Source: Neoaquamicrobium sediminum (GTDB lineage: Bacteria > Pseudomonadota > Alphaproteobacteria > Rhizobiales > Rhizobiaceae). Taken from it: 64,000 nt of DNA. The position numbers were made by a program, and so were the translations under genes. This document shows, piece by piece, positions 26,313 to 36,235 of the stretch. Where the stretch lies: the NCBI RefSeq assembly GCF_013240295.1, contig NZ_JABETK010000002.1, positions 2,160,990 to 2,224,989 of the forward strand. The letters run 5' to 3'. Numbering within the stretch: position 1 is the first letter of the stretch; each line of letters begins with the position of its first letter. A model generated the notes under the pieces. That model was given only the letters and a program-made list of their open reading frames with translations, searched no databases and was not told where the DNA came from.

Positions 26313-26344
26313 ATCCCCGCAAATGGTCACGTTACTCGACCAAA

Positions 26345-26359
26345 TTAACGGTACATTAA
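26345..26359. promoter_or_regulatory. CtrA-type box, proximal
   Basis: TTAA-N7-TTAA (26345-26348 and 26356-26359), followed by CC, so that the full right half is TTAACC. This matches the CtrA consensus TTAA-N7-TTAAC. It lies 33 bases upstream of the FeeM-like start, in promoter position. Confidence 0.6.
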
Positions 26360-26405
26360 CCTAGAGGTGAGTAAAGGCGAAAATCCGAACCTCCCCGTTT
26401 ACCGA

Positions 26406-26432
26406 AAGTTAACCTTAAGAAAGGGTTAACTT
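26406..26432. promoter_or_regulatory. CtrA-type box inside a 9-bp inverted repeat, distal
   Basis: A second TTAA-N7-TTAA (26415-26429) lies within the inverted repeat AAGTTAACC (26406-26414) / GGTTAACTT (26424-26432). It sits between the 3' end of the GGDEF-EAL gene and the FeeM-like gene, about 95 bases upstream of the latter. The pair of boxes supports CtrA control of the FeeM-like gene. Confidence 0.55.
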
Positions 26433-26465
26433 CACTACCGCGTTGATTGAATGAGGAAGGTTCGC

Positions 26466-28802
26466 TTAGCGCCCGGAGGCGGATACGGCGTTGATTTGGC
26501 TGGCGAACGGCCAGGTGGTTGTTGACATCGTTTCGATGCCCGACGCCGTCAAGGCCGAACCGAAGAGGAAACCCTGGACGAGATCGGGCTTCACTTCCAA
26601 AGCCAGCACCTTCAGTTGATCGAAGGTCTCGACCCCTTCGATCGTGACGGCAAGACCCAGCGGACGTGACAGGTTGACCACGCCCTTGAGCAGTTCGAGC
26701 GAGCGCTGGTTGCGGGTCACGTCGATAAGGAAGGAGCGGTCGATCTTGACCTTGTCGAGCGGCAACGTGTGCAGATAGCTGAGACTTGAGTAGCCTGTAC
26801 CGAAATCGTCTAGCGCGATACGCACGCCCAGCGCCTTCAGTTGTTCGATATAGGTGCCGGTCTGCGACTTGTCGTCCAGCAGCGCGGTTTCGGTGACCTC
26901 GATCTCCAGACGATGAGGCGCCAGCCCCGACTTCTCGAGCGCCTCGCGCACCTTGTCGATCACACTGCTGTTGCGGAAATCCTTGGCGGACAGGTTGACC
27001 GACACGCTGATAGGCTCGGGCCACCTGGAACACTCCAGGGTGGCCGCTTCGAGCATGAAGGTGCTGATATCGGAGACGATGCCTATCTCCTCCGCCAGCG
27101 GGATGAAAACCGCGGGCGAGATCGGGCCGATCTCGGGGTGGTCCCACCGGCACAAGGCTTCGCAGCTCGCGATCCGCATCGTTTCCATCGAAACGATTGG
27201 CTGATAGACGACCCGCAGCCCTCTGGTTTCCACGGCATGGCGCAGATCGGCCTTCATCACCTGCCGGTTGCGGAACGCCTGATCCATGGCTGCCTCGAAC
27301 AGCCGCCATCCGTTCTTGCCGTTTTCCTTGGCCTTGTAGAGCGCCAGATCCGCCTTCACGATCATTGCATCCACATCGGCGTCCCTGGCCGCGGCCAGAA
27401 CCGCGCCGGCACTTGTCTGGATCCGTAATGCATGACCGGCGACATCCACATCGCCGTTCAGGCTGGAAAATATCTCGTCGAGCAGTGCCGGGAACGCCTC
27501 TGGCTCCTGAACGTCGTTGAAGAAGATCATGAATTCGTCGCCACCGAAGCGGCTGACCCGGACATCGTCGCCGGCGAAGCGGTTCAGGCGCTCGGCAACC
27601 GCATAGATGAGCCCGTCGCCGACCGGATGGCCCAGCGTATCGTTGACGCTCTTGAAGTCGTCTAGATCGAACACCGCGAGCGCGACCTTCCGATCCTGGC
27701 TTCCTGCAGCGACCGCTTCGGAGACGACTTCGTGGAAATAGGCGCGGTTCGGCAGTCCGGTGAGGCTGTCGTATCGCGCCATAAAACGGATGCGCTCTTC
27801 GGCCTCGATCCGGGCGGTCACTTCGTCGAAAGTGATGACGCCGAGTTCGTCATACCCTTCCCGAGCGGAAAATTCGAAGTAGCGGCTGTCGGTCAGTCGC
27901 AGAAGCACCTTGCGATCCTTGCCCTCACGCAAGGCGCGCGTGAGCTGCGTTTCTGCATAGCGCGAATCTTTGAGGCTCAGCACGCCCGCCGCCACGCCGC
28001 GCATGAGCAGGCCGCGCAACGTTCGCCCCAGGAGCCTCTCGGGCTTACGCACGCCCATCAGGCTGGCGGCTTCCGCATTGGCCACCACGACCTTGCCTTC
28101 GGGGCTGAGCATGATCAGTCCAGACGACATCGTGTTGAGCGCCCGGTCGAAGCGCTGGGCGATTTGGTCCGCGCGCCTGTGGCCGATGACGGCGGAGAAC
28201 AACACTTCCCGCACGCCCTTCGCGGTACCGGAAATGATGAAAAAGAACGGAATGATGAGCAGGCCGAGCACGGCATTGAACGGATCCGCGCGCATCAGCA
28301 GCCCGACGGCGATCGGAAGCACGAAGGTCAGCGAGAAGATCGCCACCATCCGCGGCGAGCCGTAATTGCGGCCCGCCACCGTGACCATCGACCCCATCGT
28401 GACGGCCGTGGCCGACAGTTCGGCATAGGGATCCGGATAGAGATAAATCGCGATGAAGCAGAAGCTGCCGAGCGTAAGTCCCTGGATGCTGCCCTGGATG
28501 ATGTATTCGCGCTCACAGCGTTTGGCGCTTTGGTAGTCGCGGATGACAGCATCCTTGACCACGCGGCGCATGCTGAAATAGCGCCAGACACCGACCGACG
28601 CCAGCAGAAGCGCCATCCACAAAAAGATGCCGTGACCCGTCTTGAGGTAGGACATGCCCGAAACGACGGCATGACAGAACGCACCGATCAAAAGCATGTG
28701 CACGTTGTCGTACAACGAGCGCACGAACTGAACGTACACGTCTCCGGGTACCTGGTCGGGCTTCACTCGGTTTATCTCGTGTGTCATGCAGTGTTTCTTC
28801 AT
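26466..28802 (-). CDS. Membrane GGDEF-EAL c-di-GMP turnover protein
   Basis: A 778-residue protein. Residues about 35-195 hold five or six membrane helices. A PAS-like segment spans about 215-330. The GGDEF domain has the intact catalytic FGGDEF (419-424) with DDFKSVNDTLGH upstream. The EAL domain starts near 525, with SCEALCRWDHP (EAL 548-550) and downstream NLSAKDF, EVTETALL, LDDFGTGYSSL and TIEGVE, which supply metal ligands and loop 6, so both activities look possible. No RxxD inhibitory site is seen at the usual place before GGDEF. The start could be 28802 or the ATG at 28787; ribosome sites are weak at both. It precedes the FeeM-like gene on the same strand. Confidence 0.92.
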   Translation of the reverse strand: MKKHCMTHEINRVKPDQVPGDVYVQFVRSLYDNVHMLLIGAFCHAVVSGMSYLKTGHGIFLWMALLLASVGVWRYFSMRRVVKDAVIRDYQSAKRCEREYIIQGSIQGLTLGSFCFIAIYLYPDPYAELSATAVTMGSMVTVAGRNYGSPRMVAIFSLTFVLPIAVGLLMRADPFNAVLGLLIIPFFFIISGTAKGVREVLFSAVIGHRRADQIAQRFDRALNTMSSGLIMLSPEGKVVVANAEAASLMGVRKPERLLGRTLRGLLMRGVAAGVLSLKDSRYAETQLTRALREGKDRKVLLRLTDSRYFEFSAREGYDELGVITFDEVTARIEAEERIRFMARYDSLTGLPNRAYFHEVVSEAVAAGSQDRKVALAVFDLDDFKSVNDTLGHPVGDGLIYAVAERLNRFAGDDVRVSRFGGDEFMIFFNDVQEPEAFPALLDEIFSSLNGDVDVAGHALRIQTSAGAVLAAARDADVDAMIVKADLALYKAKENGKNGWRLFEAAMDQAFRNRQVMKADLRHAVETRGLRVVYQPIVSMETMRIASCEALCRWDHPEIGPISPAVFIPLAEEIGIVSDISTFMLEAATLECSRWPEPISVSVNLSAKDFRNSSVIDKVREALEKSGLAPHRLEIEVTETALLDDKSQTGTYIEQLKALGVRIALDDFGTGYSSLSYLHTLPLDKVKIDRSFLIDVTRNQRSLELLKGVVNLSRPLGLAVTIEGVETFDQLKVLALEVKPDLVQGFLFGSALTASGIETMSTTTWPFASQINAVSASGR

Positions 28803-28893
28803 GACACGCGCGCATTAAGAAAGACTTATACGGCAAAGCGCTTACCCGGGGCCTGCTGCTTCAAGCATTTCGCCAAATGCCGCCGCGATCGTA

Positions 28894-31800
28894 CTACTCT
28901 GCCGCCTTCAGCGCCTCCGCCGACGTGGGTGTCTTCAGTCTAGCGATCAACCGCTGTCGTTCACTGGCAGCCTTGTCGGCATTTGCCTGCTTCACATGAC
29001 CGTAACCGCGGATGATGGCCGGCACCGATGCAAGCGCCGCAGCCGCATCGATCCGGCCCGGCGCCATTGCCTGTCTGATCGTTTCCAGATCGCCTTCATA
29101 TTCGTTCAGCAGACGGCGTTCCATCCGGCGCTCGCCAGTGTATCCGAAGACATCAAGAGCGGTGCCGCGCAGGCCCTTCAGGCGGGCGAGAACGGAAAAG
29201 CCTTTCATCATCCAAGGTCCGAAGCTCGACTTCTTCGGCCTCCCATCAGCATCCTTTCGTCCGAGGATGGGCGGTGCGAGATGGAATTCGAGCCGGTCCC
29301 AGGTCTGGAACTGGCCCGCAAGCTGCCTCTGGAACGCGCCATCGGTGTAAAGCCGCGCGACTTCGTATTCGTCCTTGATCGCCATCAACTTGAACAGGTT
29401 GCGCGCAACGGCCTCGCTGACGGCGGTCGAGCCCGGCACCGCACGCTCCTCCGCCTCGCGCATGGCCTTCACCGCGCCGAGATAACGCGCTGCGTAGGCG
29501 GCGTTCTGATACTCGGTGAGGAATGCGACGCGGCGTTCGACGATCTCGTCCAGTGTCTCGGACAACTGCCGCCCGGTCGCTGCGTTCCGGGACGACGCGA
29601 CCAGGCCCCTGACGAACTCCGGATCGTGCGCGGCGCGGCGTCCCCACCGGAACGCATCGATATTCATTGCCACCGCCTGGCCGTTGAGTTCAATCGCCTT
29701 CTCGACCGCCTCCGCCGAAAGCGGCAGCCCACCATGCTGATATGCAAAGCCGAGCATAAACATGTTGGCGCCGAGCGAATTGCCGAAAAGCACGGACGCG
29801 GTGTTGGTAGCGTCGAAGAAATGCGCCTTGTCTTCACCGGCAGCGGTACGGATCGCCTTCTTGACGCGTTCGGTCGGCAGGGAAAAGTCGGCGGATCGGG
29901 CAAAGTCGCCCGGCATCACTTCGGCCGTGTTGGCTACGAAGATCGTCTCGCCTTCGCGCACGGACGCCAGAACCTTTTTGGAGCCGGAAACGACCAGATC
30001 GCAGCCCAGCACGAGATCGGCCTTGCCGGCAGAAACGCGAATGGCCTGGATGTCTTCCGGCGCATTGGCGATGCGCACATGCGAAAAGACGGCACCGCCC
30101 TTCTGCGCCAGTCCCGCCATGTCGATCATGCCGCAGCCCTTGCCCTCCAGGTGCGCGGCCATGCCGAGCACCGCCCCTACGGTCACGACGCCGGTACCGC
30201 CGATACCGTCGATGATCGAAGACCACCCCTGTTTCCCGAGCATGAACAGTGCCGGCTCGGGGACACCGTCTAGCGGGTTTGCCCTTCCAGCAACGCCTTC
30301 CGCCCTACGGATCTTCGCGCCATGCACGGTCACGAAAGAGGGGCAGAACCCGTTGACGCAGGAAAAATCCTTGTTGCACGACGACTGATCGATCCGCCGC
30401 TTGCGGCCGAACTCCGTTTCCACCGGCTGCACTGAAACGCAGTTGGAAGCGACACCGCAGTCGCCGCAACCTTCACAGACAAGCTCGTTGATGATGACGC
30501 GCTTGTCCGGGTCCGGAAACGTTCCCCGCTTGCGCCGGCGCCGCTTTTCCGCAGCGCAGGTCTGGTCGTAAAGCAGCACCGAAACGCCCTTCACATCACG
30601 CAGCTCGCGCTGCACGGCGTCCAGGTCGTCGCGATGATGAATGGTTGCCCCGGCCGGAAACTGCGCGCGGCCGGCATATTTTTCCGGCTCGTCGGTGACG
30701 ATGGCGATGCGCTCGACGCCTTCGGCGCGCACCTGATTGGCGACCATGTCCACCGAGAGATTGCCCTCATGCGGTTGGCCGCCTGTCATCGCGACCGCAT
30801 CGTTGTAGAGTATCTTGTAGGTGACATTGGCGTTGCTGGCGACCGCGAAGCGCAGCGCCAGCGAGCCGGAATGGTTGTAGGTGCCGTCGCCCAGGTTCTG
30901 GAACATGTGCCCGCGCTTCGAGAACGGCGCCTGCCCCACCCATTGCGCGCCCTCGCCGCCCATGGCCGTGAAGCCTACGGTAGAGCGGTCCATCCAGAGC
31001 GCCATGAAATGGCAGCCGATGCCGGCTGCGGCCATCGAGCCTTCCGGCACTTTCGTCGACGAATTGTGCGGGCAACCGGAGCAGAAATAGGGCGTGCGGC
31101 TGGCCACATCCTTCGTTTCGGCCAGCATCGCCTGGAACTGCCGCAACCGGCTGACCTTGGCGGCGATCTCCTCGGAATGGCCGATCGTCTTGAGAATGCG
31201 TTCGCCGAGCGCAATGGCAATGTCGTTCGGGTCGAGCGCGCCAGCCGCCTGGAACAGGGTTGCACCGCGTTCGTCCTTCTTGCCGACGACGGTCGGGCGG
31301 TTAGACGTATCGTAGAGATTCTCGCGAACCTGCGTCTCCAGAAGCGAGCGCTTCTCCTCAACGACGACGATCGTTTCAAGGCCGCGGGCGAATTCCGCGA
31401 TATGCGCGTAATCCAGCGGCCAGGGACAGGCCACCTTGAATAGGCGCACGCCAAGGCGGTTCGCCTCGGCTTCGCCGATGCCAATGTCATCGAGCGCCTG
31501 CCTGACGTCCAGATAGCTCTTGCCGATGGTGAGGATGCCGATCTTCGGGCTCTTGCCGCCCGAATAGACGATACGGTTGAGCCCGTTGGCGTGAATGAAA
31601 GCGCTTGCCGCCGCGCGCTTATAGTCGTGCAGGCGGCTCTCCTGCGCAAACTGGTCGAGCTCGTGGCGAATATTGAGCCCACCCGCTGGCATGTCGATCT
31701 CCGGCAGGATGATGTTCAGCCGGTCGAGCGATACGTCTACGGAAGCAGTCGATTCGATGTTGTCCTTGACACACTTGATCGCCGACCAGGTGCCGGCGAA

Positions 31801-32372
31801 CCGCGACAGCGCATAGCCATAGAGGCCGTAATCGATCAGTTCCTGCACACCTGCAGGGTTGAAGATCGGAACCATGGCATCGACGAAGGCGAATTCGGTC
31901 GCATGGGCATTGGTCGACGATTCCGCCGTATGGTCGTCGCCCATCAGCGCCAGCACACCACCATGCTTCGAGGAGCCGGCGAGATTGGCATGCCGGAATA
32001 CATCGCCCGTCCGGTCGACGCCCGGCCCCTTGCCGTACCAGAGGGCGAACACGCCGTCATGTTTGCCTTCGCCAAGAAGCTCGGTCTGCTGCGTGCCCCA
32101 GCACGCAGTCGCCGCCAGTTCCTCGTTCAGGCCCGGCTGGAACACGATGTCCGCGTCCTGAAGTTGACGCTTTGCCCGCCAGAGCTGCTGGTCGAGCCCG
32201 CCTAGCGGAGAACCGCGATAACCCGAGATGAAGCCTGCCGTCGAAAGACCGGCGCGCCGGTCGCGTTCGCGCTGCATCATCAGCATGCGGATTACCGCCT
32301 GGGCACCGGAAATGAAGATGCGCTCTTTGAAAGGTCGAATTTGTCGTCGAGCGCGACTTCGTGCAGCGTCAT
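28894..32372 (-). CDS. Indolepyruvate ferredoxin oxidoreductase, fused subunits (start frameshifted)
   Basis: About 1,159 residues, a one-piece IorA-IorB type 2-oxoacid:ferredoxin oxidoreductase. The N-terminal half has ERIFISGAQAVIRMLMMQ and GFISGYRGSPLGGLDQQLW of the alpha fold. A middle TPP-binding region holds GGEGAQWVG, and a cysteine cluster follows (VCEGCGDCG). The C-terminal gamma domain starts GIGGTGVVTVGAVLGMAAH. It oxidatively decarboxylates aryl-pyruvates or related 2-oxo acids to acyl-CoA. The true start is probably the ATG at 32372 (MTLHEVALDDKFDLSK) with AGGAGG 7 bases upstream, but one base is missing near 32325, which shifts the first 15-16 codons out of frame. The rest is intact. 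It diverges from a TRAP transporter. Confidence 0.9.
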
Positions 32373-32752
32373 CAACGTCCTCCTGATAGGTAGCCGCCCG
32401 CGTCGCCACGCGGACTCTGGCGTGCCGTGGCTCCAGTGTTTCCGCCTGAATCGCCCCCGTCAAACGAAATCGCCTGAGCCAGGCGAAGTAGGTCCTCATT
32501 GCCCTGAACTTCACAGAAAAGCCCCGCGCCTTGCTTTCCAAGCTTTCGCCAACCTGCTAATGCGCCGTGACAAAAAGGCTGGCCCGCGCGTCCTGAGGGG
32601 ATTCGCAGGGTTGTCAAAAAGAGCAAAAAACGTCTAGGGGAACGCATTTCCGGCATCGCCGCCGGACGTGCCATAAGGGAGCCTGCGATGGCACGCTGCG
32701 TGCTGCGCCACCACGACATTTTCCACGGGATCGAGGTTCGGAGTCGGAACCC
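32373..32752. other. Divergent intergenic region, ior / TRAP operon
   Basis: About 380 bases with no convincing gene. It must hold the promoters of the oxidoreductase (minus strand) and dctQ (plus strand). On the minus strand it contains the AGGAGG ribosome site near 32380-32386 and a TTGACA at about 32613-32618 without a good -10 partner. I see no clear palindromic operator, hairpin or RNA gene. Confidence 0.5.
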
Positions 32753-33310
32753 ATGAAAGTCCTTGCTGCCATCGTCCAGATCATCAACGCTATAAACCGA
32801 GTGGTCGGCAACGTCTTTTCGTGGCTGTCCCTTGCGATCGTGCTTGTCTGTTTCACCGTCGTCGTTCAGCGCTATGCGCTTGCCACCACGCATCTGTGGA
32901 TGCAGGACCTATATGTGTGGCTCAACGGCGCGATGTTCACGGCCGTTGCCGGGTTCGCGCTGCTGCGCAACGACCATGTCCGCGTGGACATCTTCTACCG
33001 ACCTGCCACCCCCGAACGCAAAGCGCTGATCGATCTCATCGGCGTGGTCTTCTTCCTCATGCCTTTCGTGTGGATCGTCTATGCGTATGGCTGGAACTTC
33101 GTCTCACGCTCCTGGCGCCTTTATGAAGGCTCCGCAAATGTAGGCGGAATGCCGGGCCTCTTCGTTCTCAAGAGCTTCATCCTGGTCTTCGCCTTCGTCA
33201 TCGGGATACAGGGTCTATCCATGGCGCTTCGCTCCATTCTTGTGCTCACGCGCAACGAACACCTGCTGCCGGCAGAGTACCGCTACGAAAACCAGCAGGA
33301 GACCCATTGA
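32753..33310 (+). CDS. dctQ: TRAP transporter small permease
   Basis: A 185-residue inner-membrane protein with four hydrophobic helices. It has the DctQ-family features VVVQRYALATTHLWMQDLYVWLNGAMFTAVAGFALLRNDHVRVDIFY, in which R.D.HVRVD is the signature around helix 2-3. It pairs with the large DctM subunit. Its stop overlaps the dctM start by one base (TGATG). The TRAP system imports organic acids using a sodium or proton gradient. Confidence 0.9.
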   Translation: MKVLAAIVQIINAINRVVGNVFSWLSLAIVLVCFTVVVQRYALATTHLWMQDLYVWLNGAMFTAVAGFALLRNDHVRVDIFYRPATPERKALIDLIGVVFFLMPFVWIVYAYGWNFVSRSWRLYEGSANVGGMPGLFVLKSFILVFAFVIGIQGLSMALRSILVLTRNEHLLPAEYRYENQQETH

Positions 33311-34701
33311 TGGATCCCGTCCTTCTTGGAGAGATCCTCTCCGGCCTGATGTTCTTCGGCATCATCGGCTTCCTCATGCTCGGTTTCCCGGTCGCCTTCA
33401 CGCTGGCGGGCGTGTCGCTGATGTTCGGCCTGGTGGGCATGTCTTTCGGCGTCTTCGACCCGTCAAATTTCGGCGCGCTGGCCAATCGCTACCTAGGCTT
33501 TATGACCAACGAGGTGCTGGTCGCCGTTCCGCTGTTCATCTTCATGGGCGTGATGCTGGAGCGCTCGAAGATCGCGGAACAGCTCTTGCTCACCATGGGC
33601 AAGCTATTCGGCAACATGCGCGGCGGCCTAGGCATTTCGGTCATCATCGTGGGTGCGCTGCTTGCGGCGTCAACCGGCGTCGTCGGCGCAACCGTCGTCA
33701 CCATGGGCCTTATCTCGCTGCCTGCCATGCTTCGCGCCGGCTACGATCCCAAGCTCGCCTGCGGCGTCATCTGCGCCTCCGGTACGCTGGGCCAGATCAT
33801 CCCGCCATCCACCGTGCTCATCTTCATGGGCGACATGCTCGCCGGCATCAACGCTCAGGTGCAGATGGCCAAGGGCAATTTCGCGCCCACGCCGGTATCG
33901 GTGGGCGACCTGTTCGCAGGCGCGATTCTGCCAGGCCTGCTGCTCGTTGGCCTCTATCTGGGATGGATGATCTTCAAGGCGATTTTCTCACCAGAGTCGT
34001 GCCCGGCGACTCCCGTGCCGCCGGAGGAGAAGAAGTATCTCGCAAAGGAAGTCGTCGTTGCGCTCGTGCCGCCGCTGGCGCTCATCGCCGCGGTTCTGGG
34101 CTCCATTCTCGGCGGCATCGCAACCCCCACCGAGGCGGCATCCGTCGGCGCGGTCGGTGCGATGGTGCTGGCAGCCCTGCGGTGGCGCCTGTCGTTCCGC
34201 ATCGTGCGCGAAGCGACGGTCTCGACAGCCACTATCACGTCGATGGTGTTCATCATCCTCTTCGGCGCGTCGGTGTTTTCGATCGTCTTCCGCCTCATGG
34301 GCGGCGACAATCTCGTGCACGAGTTCCTGTCGAACCTGCCCGGCGGCGTCACCGGCGCGGTGATCGTCGTGATGGCGATCATGTTCCTGCTCGGCTTCAT
34401 TCTGGATACGTTCGAGATCATCTTCATCGTGATCCCGATCACCGCGCCGATCCTGCTCAACCTGGGCGTCGACCCCATCTGGCTGGGTGTGATCGTGGGC
34501 GTGAACCTGCAGACATCGTTCCTCACCCCGCCGTTCGGCTTCGCCCTGTTCTACCTGCGTGGCGTTGCTCCCAACAACGTGTCTACGGGCATGATCTATC
34601 GCGGCGTCATACCGTTCGTGCTGCTCCAGATCGTGGCGCTGGCCATCATGTTCATGGTGCCCGGCATCGCAACATGGCTGCCGAAGTGGATCTACAGCTA
34701 G
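33310..34701 (+). CDS. dctM: TRAP transporter large permease
   Basis: A 463-residue, twelve-helix-type DctM subunit, slightly longer than classical ones (about 425). Conserved parts are PLFIFMGVMLERSKIAEQLL, GALLAASTGVVGATVVTMGLISLPAM, the substrate-site loop ASGTLGQIIPPSTVLI, and the C-terminal LQTSFLTPPFGFALFYLRGVAP. The TPPFG and GQIIPPS motifs are typical. The start is the ATG overlapping the dctQ stop; a TTG directly before it is less likely. A terminator follows 55 bases after the stop, shared with the convergent dctP. Confidence 0.93.
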   Translation: MDPVLLGEILSGLMFFGIIGFLMLGFPVAFTLAGVSLMFGLVGMSFGVFDPSNFGALANRYLGFMTNEVLVAVPLFIFMGVMLERSKIAEQLLLTMGKLFGNMRGGLGISVIIVGALLAASTGVVGATVVTMGLISLPAMLRAGYDPKLACGVICASGTLGQIIPPSTVLIFMGDMLAGINAQVQMAKGNFAPTPVSVGDLFAGAILPGLLLVGLYLGWMIFKAIFSPESCPATPVPPEEKKYLAKEVVVALVPPLALIAAVLGSILGGIATPTEAASVGAVGAMVLAALRWRLSFRIVREATVSTATITSMVFIILFGASVFSIVFRLMGGDNLVHEFLSNLPGGVTGAVIVVMAIMFLLGFILDTFEIIFIVIPITAPILLNLGVDPIWLGVIVGVNLQTSFLTPPFGFALFYLRGVAPNNVSTGMIYRGVIPFVLLQIVALAIMFMVPGIATWLPKWIYS

Positions 34702-34756
34702 GCAACCACGGCGCGGCACGGATTGCCGACAACCCATCTTCGCTGAATGGACACAC

Positions 34757-34787
34757 AAAAAAGCCCAGGATCGCTCCCGGGCTTTTC
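34757..34787. terminator. Bidirectional terminator between dctM and dctP
   Basis: AAAAGCCCAGG and CCCGGGCTTTT form a hairpin with one mismatch and an A run on the left, T run on the right. It sits between the convergent dctM and dctP genes and can serve both. Confidence 0.8.
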
Positions 34788-34842
34788 TGTTCTCGGTTCC
34801 AAAGGAAACGAGATGGCAGGGCCATCTCGCTCGGCCGCGGCC

Positions 34843-35939
34843 TTAGATCTGGAAGTACTTCTCGCGAGCCTGGATGAACAGCGAGTCGGTGCCTTCCGTC
34901 TTCTGGCGCACGATGTTGAGCGCGGATACGAAGCTTTCCGCGGTCTTCTTGGTCAGTGCGTCGCTGGAGTCGAGCAGGCCCTGCATGATCTCCTTGGCCG
35001 CGTTGGCGCCGGCTTCCAGGATCTCATCCGGGAACTGGCGCACCTGCACGCCATGGTCGTTGACGAGCGTCTGGAGTGCGCGCGGATCGTTCGCGGCGAA
35101 GTCGGCGGCGACGTTGTCGTACTCGGCAGCGCAGGAACCCTTGACGATCTCCTGCAGGTCGGCCGGCAGTTCCTGGAACTTGGCCTTGTCGACGACCAGT
35201 TCGGTCGCCAGGCCCGGCTCGATGAAGCTCGGGAAGTAGTAGTTCTTCGCGATCTGATAGAAGCCGAGAGCGAGGTCGTTGTACGGGCCGACGAATTCGG
35301 CCGCGTCGAGCGTACCGGACTGCAGCGCCTGGAAGATCTCACCGGCCGCCATGTTGGTCACGGACGCGCCAAGCTTCTCCCACACCTGGCCGCCGAGGCC
35401 CGGCGTGCGGAAGCGCAGGCCCTGCACGTCGGATACGCCGGTCAGCTCGTTGCGGAACCAGCCACCAGCCTGCGTGCCGGTGTCGCCCGACAGGAAGCCC
35501 TGGACGCCGAACTGGTCATAGATTTCATCCCAGACTTCCTGACCCCCAGGTGACGCACCCACGCGGTCAGTTCGCGCGAGGTCATGCCGTAGGGAACGCC
35601 GGTGAAGAAGGACAGGCCGGTGCTCTTGTTCTGCCAGTAATAGGCAGCACCATGGCTCATTTCGGCAGAGCCTTCGATAACGGCATCGAGCGCCTGCAGC
35701 GGCGGCACCATCTCGCCGGCCGCGAAGACCTGGATGGTCAGCCGTCCGCCCGAGGCCGCGGTGATGCGGTCGGCCAGACGCTGCGCACCCACGCCGAGGC
35801 CAGGAAAATTCTTCGGCCAGGTAGTAACCATGCGCCACGTCTGGTTGCCCTGCGCAATGGCCGGCGCGGCGAGCGTGGACGCGGCGACAGCGCCGGCCCC
35901 AGCAAAGCCTGCCTTGGTAATAAAGGAACGACGATCCAT
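34843..35939 (-). pseudogene. dctP: TRAP transporter substrate-binding protein, frameshifted
   Basis: A DctP-family periplasmic protein split by loss of one base. The N-terminal part (from the ATG at 35939, with GGGAGG upstream) has a Tat-type signal DRRSFITKAGFAGAGAVAAS and a mature start resembling TakP-type 2-oxoacid binders (WRMVTTWPKNFPG). The C-terminal part lies in another frame and runs from GQEVWDEIYDQFG to the end (SLFIQAREKYFQI). They meet at a C5 run (35543-35547); one more C gives TAWVRHLG-GQEVWDEI and a 365-residue protein of normal length. Both parts are conserved. It converges on dctQM across a terminator. Substrate likely a monocarboxylic 2-oxo acid (inference). Confidence 0.85.
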
Positions 35940-36235
35940 GAAGTAACCTCCCACTATGGAACGGATCTTTGAAGATACGGAACTCGGAACCGGATCGCAC
36001 ATGATGTACGCCCTCCCCGAAGCCGGCGCGTATAAATACACGGGCAAACTGCCAAGTCCAGCAGCGCGAAACAACGGCGTTCGATTGCCTTGCGGTTGTG
36101 CAGCGGGCCCCACTGCACGTTTTCGGGCAGTATGCTCGAGGCGTCGGCGACGCTTGGAAATACGCACGAACGGAGCTAGATGTATGTGACAGTTTCCAGC
36201 TTGAGAAGCCGGCTTTCCGGCAAACGGAACCAACA

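Noticed and set aside
28803..28893. Possible CtrA site TTAA-N7-TTAT upstream of the GGDEF-EAL gene
   Set aside because: The right half departs from the consensus, and there is only one such site. It is too weak to report.
32600..32640. TTGACA-like -35 element on the minus strand upstream of ior
   Set aside because: No acceptable -10 element lies 15-19 bases downstream.
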